A DNA stretch of 49,430 bases from Bacteriovoracaceae bacterium (lineage in GTDB: Bacteria; Bdellovibrionota; Bacteriovoracia; Bacteriovoracales; Bacteriovoracaceae). The notes beneath the pieces were generated by a model. That model was not told the origin of the DNA and did no database searches. It saw only the letters and a program-made list of their open reading frames with translations. Location: positions 1 through 49,430 of the forward strand of contig JAEUWD010000038.1 of the NCBI GenBank assembly GCA_016786485.1, read 5' to 3'. Positions 42,284-49,430 of this stretch are shown one piece after another. A program made the translations under genes and the position numbers. The number at the start of each line of letters is the position of its first letter. Positions within the stretch are counted from its first letter, which is position 1.

Positions 42284-43498
42284 ATGGAACGTTTAATTTC
42301 GTTAGTTGGATTGTTTTCCTTTCTGGGTATTTGTTATGCCTTAAGTAACAACCGCAAAAAAATTATCTGGCGACCAGTGATTTACGGAATTATCATTCAG
42401 CTTACCTTCGGAATTTTTATTATCAAAACGCAAATTGGTCTTTCGTTTTTTGATTTAGTTAAAGACATGTTCAACGCTATTTTAGGCTTTAGTACCAAGG
42501 GTGGCGCTTTTATTTTTGGTGACTTAGCTTCGCAAGCAAAAGTTGGTTTTGTTTTCGCGACGATGGTTATTCCAACCATCATCTTCATGGGATCACTCAT
42601 GAGTGTTCTTTATCACATTGGAATTATGCAAAAGATCGTTGGTTTTACCGCATGGATCATGATGAAAGTTATGGGTACTTCAGGGGCAGAATCATTAGCG
42701 GCTGCTGCGAATATTTTCGTCGGTCAAACGGAAGCTCCTTTAGTTGTTCGCCCATATATTGAAAAAATGACAAATTCAGAATTGATGGCACTGATGGTGG
42801 GTGGTTTTGCCACCATCGCTGGTGGTGTTCTCGCTGCGTTCGTTGGGCTTGGAATTGATGCTGGTCACTTGTTGGCAGCTTCAGTTATGTCGGCCCCAGC
42901 AGCACTTGTTTGTGCAAAAATTATGTATCCAGAAACCGAAGTTCCAGTGACTAAAGGAAATGCGAAACTGAAAGATGCTGCCATTTATACTAACGTGGTT
43001 GAAGCAGCTGCGGCTGGTGCGGGCGATGGTATGATGTTAGCACTTAACGTAACGGCGATGTTGCTAGCGTTTATCGCTTTGATCGCAATGCTTAACGCGC
43101 TGATTAGTTGGGGTGGTGGTTTCGTTGGAATGCCGCAATTAAGTTTTGAACTTATTCTTGGTTATTTATTTTGGCCAATTGCTTTTTTAATGGGAACACC
43201 AGTACCTGATTGTTTAAATGTTGGGATTTTATTAGGTAAAAAAATGGCGTTGAATGAATTTGTCGCTTATTTAGATTTGATGGCGATGAAGGGAACCATG
43301 TCTGAGCGAGCAACCGTTTTATCAACTTATGCTCTGTGTGGATTTTCAAATTTCAGTTCAATTGCTATTCAGATCGGCGGCATTGGGACTTTAGCACCTT
43401 CGCGTAAGCCTGATTTGGCACGTTTAGGTCTTAAGGCCATGTTTGCAGGGACGCTTGCTTGTCTCATGACGGCAGCCGTTGCAGGTCTTTTTATTTAG
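42284..43498 (+). CDS. nupC: Concentrative nucleoside transporter
   Basis: 404 residues, a typical CNT-family length, with 8 or more membrane segments. Signature blocks: VGQTEAPLVVRPYIEKMTNSELMALMVGGFATIAGGVLAAFVG and the CNT end region ALCGFSNFSSIAIQIGGIGTLAPSRKPDLARLGLKAMFAG. It imports nucleosides with a proton or sodium ion across the inner membrane. With deoA and punA across the gap it makes a compact nucleoside-use module. Ribosome site: AAGGA about 13 bases before the start, GGTGAG closer. Confidence 0.95.
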   Translation: MERLISLVGLFSFLGICYALSNNRKKIIWRPVIYGIIIQLTFGIFIIKTQIGLSFFDLVKDMFNAILGFSTKGGAFIFGDLASQAKVGFVFATMVIPTIIFMGSLMSVLYHIGIMQKIVGFTAWIMMKVMGTSGAESLAAAANIFVGQTEAPLVVRPYIEKMTNSELMALMVGGFATIAGGVLAAFVGLGIDAGHLLAASVMSAPAALVCAKIMYPETEVPVTKGNAKLKDAAIYTNVVEAAAAGAGDGMMLALNVTAMLLAFIALIAMLNALISWGGGFVGMPQLSFELILGYLFWPIAFLMGTPVPDCLNVGILLGKKMALNEFVAYLDLMAMKGTMSERATVLSTYALCGFSNFSSIAIQIGGIGTLAPSRKPDLARLGLKAMFAGTLACLMTAAVAGLFI

Positions 43499-43555
43499 AT
43501 TAAATAAAGTTATTATAGAATTGATTTAGATTTAAGTTTTTAAGGATACGTTTAA

Positions 43556-45133
43556 ATGTCAAAAGAGTTGTTGATCAACCTGACTCATAATGAGAGTCGG
43601 TTGGCACTAATTAGTAACGGAGAAATCCAGGATTTCTTGGTTAATCGCTCAAGCTACAACGATGAAACATTCCCAACTGTCGGCGATGTTTATCTCGGAA
43701 AAGTTTTGAGAGTCTTACCTGGGATGCAATCTGCGTTTGTCGATATCGGACACGAAAAAGCCGCATTCCTATACGTTAACGATGCTTATATTCCAACCCT
43801 GGAAGAGCAGCGTGAAATGACCAAAAAACTCACCGAAAAAAATGCTGAAGAAGAAAGCAAACTAGGTGAAACCATTCCAGATGAAATGAGTACGTTCACT
43901 GAAACAGTGGATTTACGTTTTCGTCCTGATGTGAGAATCGAAGATTTTGTGCGTGAAGGTGATGAGCTTGTGGTGCAAGTGGCGAAAGAGCCTATTTCAA
44001 CCAAAGGTCCTCGCATCACTCGTCATATCACTCTTGCTGGTCGCTTTATTGTTTACATGCCTTTTATTGAACATACTGGTGTTTCTCGTCGAATAGAAAA
44101 TGAACAAGAGCGCACACGTTTAAAAGAAGTGCTCGATTCGATTCGTCCAGAAGGTGTTGGCGTTATCGCTCGTACTGTAGCAGAAGGTCAGTCATATAAA
44201 GTTTTAAAGCAAGACTACAATGATCTCGTTAAAGCTTGGAAAGATATCCAGCGTGGAATTGAAAAAGGAAAAGCTCCGAATCTGGTGCATAAAGATTTAA
44301 GTTTCGTGCAAAGATCTTTGCGCGATATTCTGGATGAGAAAGTCGAAAAAGTGATCGTGGATGATAAAGGTGTGCTCAAGCAAGTTGAGAAATTTATCAT
44401 GAAATATCAGCCGGAACTTAAAGGTAAAATTAAAATGTGGGACAGTGATATTCCCCTTTTTGAACAATACGGTGTGGAAAAAGAAATTCAAAAAGCACTG
44501 GCCCGAAACGTAGAATTAAAATCGGGCGGACATTTAACCATTGATCAGACTGAAGCCTTGGTTTCTATAGACGTTAACACTGGAAAGTTTGTCGGTAAGA
44601 AAACGCTCGAAGATACTATTTTAAAAACGAACCTCGATGCGGTTTCAGAAATTTGTCACCAATTAAAAATGCGAAATTGTGGTGGGATTATTATTCTCGA
44701 TTTCATTGATATGGAAAAAGAAGAACACCGTAGTAGGGTTTACAATGCGCTTCTCGAAGGTTTAAAACACGATAGAGCGAAGACCAACGTGTTGCCTATA
44801 TCAGGTCTCGGTCTCGTTGAAATGACACGTAAACGCACGCGAGATACGTTAATTCGTATGATGTGTGAGCCTTGTCCTTATTGTGTTGGGACAGGTAAAG
44901 TAAAATCAGCTGAGTCTGTTTGTTATGATTTATTACGCGAACTAAATAAAATTGTTCGCAAGGCCCAGTCTAATAAAATTTCTGTTTTCTCTCACCCTGA
45001 AGTGAGTGCGAAATTAACGAATGATATGGGAATTATTGAAACGATTGAAGAGCTTTACGATAAGCAGATTGTTATCCGCGCAGATAATAACTATCACATC
45101 GAACAATACGAAATCTATAGTCACGATTTTTAA
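43556..45133 (+). CDS. rng: Ribonuclease E/G family endoribonuclease
   Basis: 525 residues, RNase G size. S1 domain at about 38-168, interrupted by an acidic and polar insert (about 80-130), then the 5'-sensor and DNase I-like regions. The catalytic aspartates are Asp339 (SIDVNTG) and Asp382 (ILDFIDM), and the zinc link is CEPCPYC (Cys437, Cys440, Cys443). It ends soon after, without an RNase E scaffold tail. It processes rRNA and decays mRNA. AAGGA ribosome site. Its stop overlaps that of the convergent secreted-protein gene by TTAA. Confidence 0.95.
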   Translation: MSKELLINLTHNESRLALISNGEIQDFLVNRSSYNDETFPTVGDVYLGKVLRVLPGMQSAFVDIGHEKAAFLYVNDAYIPTLEEQREMTKKLTEKNAEEESKLGETIPDEMSTFTETVDLRFRPDVRIEDFVREGDELVVQVAKEPISTKGPRITRHITLAGRFIVYMPFIEHTGVSRRIENEQERTRLKEVLDSIRPEGVGVIARTVAEGQSYKVLKQDYNDLVKAWKDIQRGIEKGKAPNLVHKDLSFVQRSLRDILDEKVEKVIVDDKGVLKQVEKFIMKYQPELKGKIKMWDSDIPLFEQYGVEKEIQKALARNVELKSGGHLTIDQTEALVSIDVNTGKFVGKKTLEDTILKTNLDAVSEICHQLKMRNCGGIIILDFIDMEKEEHRSRVYNALLEGLKHDRAKTNVLPISGLGLVEMTRKRTRDTLIRMMCEPCPYCVGTGKVKSAESVCYDLLRELNKIVRKAQSNKISVFSHPEVSAKLTNDMGIIETIEELYDKQIVIRADNNYHIEQYEIYSHDF

Positions 45134-46911
45134 GGTTCTAAATCTTTTAAAGCGTCTACCACACCGTCAGGCTTTTCCGTTTTTTCCATAAATTCTTTGA
45201 GATCTTTTGAAATGCCAGGATCACGACCAGTATCTTCAAGCGATTTTTTCATTTCAGGAAATTCTTTTAAATAAAGATCAACGGCATAAACATAACCATC
45301 GCCAACTTGTTTTTGAAGTAAATCTTTGCTCTTGATAATAACGGAATCAGCTTCGGCATCTTGTACACTTAAAATATAGTCGCGAGCGAGTTTAGAAACT
45401 TCTGGTTTGTCTTTAAACTGCTGCTGCATTGTTTGGATGAATTCTTCATTTAAATAACTTGGGTATGCATTTTTATAAAGATATTCGCTATTTTCTTGGT
45501 GTATTTTTCCGTAACCAAATTTGTCACGTCTTGCGATGAAAATTTTGGCCAGTTCTTTTCTACGTTTATAGAAATAACTATTTTTATTATTCAGATCATA
45601 ACCATCATAAACACTGAGTAAGTGATAATACGATAAATGGGCCATGATAAATTTATTAAAACAGACTTCATCGACGTTAAATTTTCGATACTCTTCGGCG
45701 CAACTTTTTAAATCGACGGTTAAAAGCCCCAAATCAAGCATCGTGTTGTTAATCCAATTAATAGTAACGGCTTGTGTTTTTCGAACATGCTCATTGTCTG
45801 AAAAAGGCGAGGTGATTGCGGTGTAGATAGATGCGCCAATGCCAAGTGTAATTAGACCAATAAAATATTTTTTGAGTGATATTGTCACTTTCTTAACGTT
45901 TTCTTGAGCTTCATATTCTAAGAAATTAGGTACTAATTGCTTTTCGCGTTCTTTGCCTTTCTTGCGCATGAAGAAAGCTCGGACTTCACTTAACAGTTCA
46001 GTCTTGTAAGTTTTTGCGACAGCATCGCTGCGTGGATTTAAAAGTGGATTGCTTAATGAATCCTTAATTTTTTCAATATATTGTTCTTGAATGGGAACTC
46101 GTTTATGAATAGGAATATCACTTAGTTTATCTAAAAGAAAAGTTAATCTTCTGCGCATGGAAGCTTGTTCGATCAAGATGTGGTGTATTTCACTATTTTT
46201 TAGCATCGAGCTCACCGACGCATTTGTTGGAAAAATGGCTTCTATCGTTTTCTGTACGATATTTTTGTAATAGTGACGAAGTACGCTCTTCTCCGCAAAT
46301 GTTTTTTCCTGGATAATAAGTTGACCATTGTGAATAAAAGGTAGTTCAAGTTTAATGTAATCAACGGTTAAAAAATCCTCATAAGAAACTTTTTTAAGCA
46401 AATCTTCTAAAATAGGGGCTTGTAAACGTGCCTGAAAACCTTCATCAATTTTGTCATTAATTTTTTGATGATAACGACTGTAATCTTCTAGCCAAAAATC
46501 CGCTTGCTCTAAAAGACTTTTAATCTCATCAGGGTTTTTAAGTTCAGTGAAATAAGTCAGATTTTCGATGACGTACAAAGTTTTAAAACTGCGCTCAAAA
46601 TATTGGTAGTGACTTGGAATATAGCTTTGATTATTAATCGAACCTAGCCACGCTCGGAATTTATCAGCTCTAACATTGAAGCCATTTAAGATCGGTTTAT
46701 TTTTTCGATTGTCATGGGTCTTCCAAAGAATTTCTTTGTATTTTTTGAAGTCATTTTCTTTGATAGCCTCTGCGTATAGAGCTTTGCGCTCAGCTAACGC
46801 AATAATCTCATCTTGGATGAGAATATATTTCGAGCACTCATTGTGATCTATCGGCAGCTCGGGCATCTGAGCTTGAGCAAACAAAATTAAATTTAAAAAT
46901 AACCAAATCAT
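45130..46911 (-). CDS. Large exported protein with one internal membrane segment, unknown
   Basis: 593 residues. Signal peptide MIWLFLNLILFAQAQ. The rest is helical and charged, with a Cys at position 26 and another pair near 405-420 (KSCAEEYRKFNVDEVCFN), and one hydrophobic segment at about 350-370 (KYFIGLITLGIGASIYTAI) that may anchor it. No family recognised. It is divergent from the partial gene at the right end, across 158 bases. Role unknown. Confidence 0.7.
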   Translation of the reverse strand: MIWLFLNLILFAQAQMPELPIDHNECSKYILIQDEIIALAERKALYAEAIKENDFKKYKEILWKTHDNRKNKPILNGFNVRADKFRAWLGSINNQSYIPSHYQYFERSFKTLYVIENLTYFTELKNPDEIKSLLEQADFWLEDYSRYHQKINDKIDEGFQARLQAPILEDLLKKVSYEDFLTVDYIKLELPFIHNGQLIIQEKTFAEKSVLRHYYKNIVQKTIEAIFPTNASVSSMLKNSEIHHILIEQASMRRRLTFLLDKLSDIPIHKRVPIQEQYIEKIKDSLSNPLLNPRSDAVAKTYKTELLSEVRAFFMRKKGKEREKQLVPNFLEYEAQENVKKVTISLKKYFIGLITLGIGASIYTAITSPFSDNEHVRKTQAVTINWINNTMLDLGLLTVDLKSCAEEYRKFNVDEVCFNKFIMAHLSYYHLLSVYDGYDLNNKNSYFYKRRKELAKIFIARRDKFGYGKIHQENSEYLYKNAYPSYLNEEFIQTMQQQFKDKPEVSKLARDYILSVQDAEADSVIIKSKDLLQKQVGDGYVYAVDLYLKEFPEMKKSLEDTGRDPGISKDLKEFMEKTEKPDGVVDALKDLEP

Positions 46912-47011
46912 TTGTATCTCTATTTTGGGCGTAATTTGACGCAGAATTCCCAGAATGACAAGACTGGCCAGAAAGAAAGTAATTATTACGGCCTAATAAA
47001 TTCGATGATTT

Positions 47012-47028
47012 AGTGAAAGTTTTTCACT
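47012..47028. promoter_or_regulatory. Seven-base dyad upstream of the -35
   Basis: AGTGAAA and TTTCACT around GTT, perfect, ending five bases before the -35 of the right-end gene. A candidate operator in the divergent gap. Confidence 0.45.
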
Positions 47029-47032
47029 TTCG

Positions 47033-47061
47033 TTGACGCTCTGGGCCCTGAGAGCTATTTT
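47033..47061 (+). promoter_or_regulatory. Candidate promoter of the right-end gene
   Basis: TTGACG (47033-47038) and TATTTT (47056-47061), spacer 17. The expected start, near 47068, is 2 bases before the ATG, so the message would be nearly leaderless; there is no Shine-Dalgarno. The spacer contains the near-palindrome CTCTGGGCCCTGAG (47039-47052). Confidence 0.55.
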
Positions 47062-47069
47062 GCTGGTGC

Positions 47070-49430
47070 ATGGCGAAATTAAAACTTATTTGGCTCGTGT
47101 TCCTAGGGCTCAATTTAACCTCTGCTTTCGGGCAAAGCGGTGAAAATGTATACGCGGAAGAAATCAAATTTCTCCGAACTTTTTTACAACTAGCACCTAA
47201 TGGTTTGGATAATTCAGAATATTATAAGCAAGATGCTGTCCAGCTGGTCCAGACTTTTTTTAACTTGGAAAAAAAGTTAAATGAAACTTTTGGGACGAGT
47301 CAAGATTTTATGCAGTTACCGAAAGGTGGCTTTCTTGAGAAAGTTCAAATCATTCCTCCGCAAGTTGAAAAAAAAACTCACATTAAAAAAGCTAAATTGA
47401 AAGAAGGTGCGCTTCGTAATTTTTTTTATTATCCGAAATCGACTTCCATTTACGATAAAGATAGTTGGTCTTACCGATTTACTTTAGAAGGATTGCTAAC
47501 GGGGCTCATTGTTAGCTCTGACTTTCCTGAGGAAAAACTAAGATATGTGTGGAAATTGCCTGTCGAGGCAAAAATTGAATGGCTTGAGATGAATTTACAT
47601 AAGCAAGTCGAATTGGAAAAACAAGGTTTTCGTTATCAGCAATATGAATTGCCATCCAGTATTAAGAAAGATGAATTAATTTTGTATTTGAATAACTTAT
47701 TAGAAAAAGAAAAAATTATTTTGGCCACTATTAAGGAAAAAATCAATTTAAACGTTCGTGGTCAGCAATACAGAGTTCATGATGAAGCTGTTTTTGATTA
47801 TATTCGCGATCAAGTTATCTATGAAGAAACGTTAAAGGGACGATTGCCGCTTGATGAAGAACAAATCAAGTTGGCGAGAAAATATCTCCTACGAGAAATA
47901 AAAAACTTGTACGAATATGAATGGGTGGATATGTCGATTCCACAAAACACCTTAACCCTCTTGCGAGTTCCTTCTCGATTATCAGGTTTGCGGGGTTGTA
48001 TTGGAACAGACTGCTCGACCAGCCACTCTTATGCCTACGCCTATGATCAGAATGAAACGACTTTTTTTATCTATTCTTCAACTGAACCTGAAAAGGTATC
48101 AGAAGCTCCTTTGGGTCATATCACTGGAACGTGGCTGACCAGTCAGGGGAAAAAAACATTTTATGCTCATACGATTAACGGCGCTACTCTCGATGGACAA
48201 AAAGCTTGGTTGGTGATTTCTGGAATTAAAAAATGGGCCGAGCAACAAGGTGCTGCACAAACTTTAATCCCTCTGACGAATCGCCTTAAGGAAAATATCA
48301 ATTTTGAAGGAATACGTTCGACTTTAGAATCGTTAGTAAATGCGAACGATTTTTTGCCAATAGAATACACGAATCCACAATTGCGAAGCTTATTAGAAGA
48401 AATTACACCTAGCACATATGATCAAATGAAAAGCAACACTCAAGGCTTAAAAATTAACGAAGATGTTTTAGTTCAGGTGGAAATAAAAACGAAGCTGATT
48501 CAAGAGCAACCGGTTTTAGAACCTCTGGATCTGGTCTCCAAAATTCGAATTTATAAATATTTTTCACCTGATTGGGTAAATGTTGATTCTTTTAATTATT
48601 TTGCCACCGTTATGGTCCGTAACATCTTTTATTCTTTGGAGAAAGAACATGCGGTTAAACATTTGAACGTGGCGGAATATCTACAGCTCATGAAAGATTC
48701 TTTTGCTAAATACGGTGAGGTTTTTGATAAAAGGGTTATTAAAAAAAATTTGGATCTTTTTTTCCCGGCCTTACTAACGGCACCTGATGCCTTTAGCGAA
48801 AATTATGCCACTGAGCATGTGAAATATTTGTTCGAATATTTAAAAAAGTCCCCATTAGATGGGTGCGGTGGGGCCAGTCTTCATTATCCGATTCGAGGTG
48901 GAGCTTTTTGCATGAGTGAGAATTTTGAAATTCGGCAACTCAGTGATCTCGATCAAAAATTTCAATTAACCGGACCTGAAAGCTTCGAAGCTCAAGCCAT
49001 TAAATTTTTAGACAAGGCAGGTCGGACTCAAGTCTTACGCTTTATTTATATTTTGGAAGATGCTCTTGTAAATATGGATCTTAAAAACTATCCCATGCTG
49101 ATGAAAAAGATTTTTGAGAAGCTGGATGTCTTAGAGGCTGAAGATTTAAAAAAGATTATTCAAATGTTAGGAAGGCAAAAAGAATCTGTACATGAAAAAT
49201 ATATAGTTGAATTGATTTCTTATATCGGAAATCGCTTCCCAACTGAAGAATTGAAAAATTTCAAATGGGATTTTTTGAATCTCGTTACCAAACCCATTGA
49301 TGAACATCGTAAATACCATTCGCTAGAATTGTCGCTTCCAGACGTTATAAAATTTGTTTTAAATCATTCAACTTATGAAGAAGCCTTTAAATTACTTAAA
49401 GAGACTGAGTATAAAGGGTATGGACAACTA
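47070..49430 (+). CDS. Large exported protein, unknown, 3' end cut by window
   Basis: An open frame of 787 codons from the ATG at 47070 to the window end without a stop. Signal peptide MAKLKLIWLVFLGLNLTSAFGQ. A paired cysteine segment CIGTDC (310-315) within RVPSRLSGLRGCIGTDCST is followed by aromatic strands (YAYAYDQNETTFFIYSS) and GHITGTWLTS; a second Cys-containing segment is near 599-612 (DGCGG, GAFCM). The remainder is helical, perhaps repeat-like toward the end. No family recognised. Function unknown; the divergent neighbour is another large exported protein. Confidence 0.75.
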   Translation, partial: MAKLKLIWLVFLGLNLTSAFGQSGENVYAEEIKFLRTFLQLAPNGLDNSEYYKQDAVQLVQTFFNLEKKLNETFGTSQDFMQLPKGGFLEKVQIIPPQVEKKTHIKKAKLKEGALRNFFYYPKSTSIYDKDSWSYRFTLEGLLTGLIVSSDFPEEKLRYVWKLPVEAKIEWLEMNLHKQVELEKQGFRYQQYELPSSIKKDELILYLNNLLEKEKIILATIKEKINLNVRGQQYRVHDEAVFDYIRDQVIYEETLKGRLPLDEEQIKLARKYLLREIKNLYEYEWVDMSIPQNTLTLLRVPSRLSGLRGCIGTDCSTSHSYAYAYDQNETTFFIYSSTEPEKVSEAPLGHITGTWLTSQGKKTFYAHTINGATLDGQKAWLVISGIKKWAEQQGAAQTLIPLTNRLKENINFEGIRSTLESLVNANDFLPIEYTNPQLRSLLEEITPSTYDQMKSNTQGLKINEDVLVQVEIKTKLIQEQPVLEPLDLVSKIRIYKYFSPDWVNVDSFNYFATVMVRNIFYSLEKEHAVKHLNVAEYLQLMKDSFAKYGEVFDKRVIKKNLDLFFPALLTAPDAFSENYATEHVKYLFEYLKKSPLDGCGGASLHYPIRGGAFCMSENFEIRQLSDLDQKFQLTGPESFEAQAIKFLDKAGRTQVLRFIYILEDALVNMDLKNYPMLMKKIFEKLDVLEAEDLKKIIQMLGRQKESVHEKYIVELISYIGNRFPTEELKNFKWDFLNLVTKPIDEHRKYHSLELSLPDVIKFVLNHSTYEEAFKLLKETEYKGYGQL

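Noticed and set aside
48167-48415. 82-codon minus-strand frame near the right end
   Set aside because: Lies within the long plus-strand open frame that carries a signal peptide and continues to the window edge.
1-49430. tRNA, rRNA, CRISPR arrays, insertion sequences, prophage
   Set aside because: Gaps are short and none shows cloverleaf, repeated spacers, transposase or integrase; composition looks even by eye.

Overview
The window is 49.4 kb of AT-rich bacterial chromosome, almost fully coding. I count 45 protein genes (two cut by the window edges), no RNA genes, no insertion sequences and no CRISPR. No gap between genes exceeds about 200 bases. The content points to a predatory-type deltaproteobacterial relative, most likely Bacteriovoracales within Bdellovibrionota. 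The reasons are an FHA-GGDEF cyclase like Bdellovibrio DgcB, HRDIS-type Ser/Thr kinases, PilZ and HD-GYP-like proteins, a fully scavenging nucleoside set, branched-chain acyl-CoA dehydrogenases and many secreted proteins of no known family. This placement is inference from gene content; no rRNA or marker search was possible.

Layout. 1-1727: tail of a PilZ protein, a monoacylglycerol-lipase-like hydrolase and a lipoprotein. 1821-5943: Ser/Thr kinase with membrane segment and PEGA-like tail, the PEP-synthase regulator ppsR, and an HD-GYP-like protein. 5932-12938 (minus strand): acyl-CoA dehydrogenase pair and pgi, then dgcB-like, mutL, miaA. 13106-17605: a glycoside-hydrolase-fold protein of unknown role with a small partner, a secreted protein, rlmN and a small secreted protein. 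17798-21376: secreted phospholipase D-like protein with an EF-hand insert, sppA, lapB. 21399-26834: an envelope operon of an SH3b protein, a degenerate M48-like protein, a polytopic membrane protein, then tolQ-tolR-tonB/tolA-like-tolB, without pal. 26975-30263: an NtrC-type regulator lacking GAFTGA, a small basic protein and an HD phosphohydrolase. 30381-38201: ftsE-ftsX-envC-ctpA-xseA-M23 lipoprotein-histidine kinase, all plus strand and tightly packed. 38185-43498: DnaQ-type exonuclease with a long unknown tail, then purine and pyrimidine nucleoside phosphorylases facing a small membrane protein and nupC. 43556-49430: RNase E/G and two large divergent secreted proteins of unknown function, the second running off the window.

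The genes fall into themes: c-di-GMP and phosphorylation signalling (PilZ, FHA-GGDEF, HD-GYP-like, kinase, histidine kinase), envelope remodelling and division (Tol, FtsEX-EnvC, CtpA, M23, SppA, LapB), and uptake and use of nucleosides and branched-chain or fatty acids. All six convergent gene pairs abut or overlap at their stop codons, leaving no room for ordinary terminators. No single obvious new defence or mobile system is present. The best candidates for undescribed biology are the GAFTGA-less regulator locus, the 566-aa glycosidase-fold protein with its partner, the Tol operon with its pseudo-peptidase, and the divergent secreted pair at the right end.
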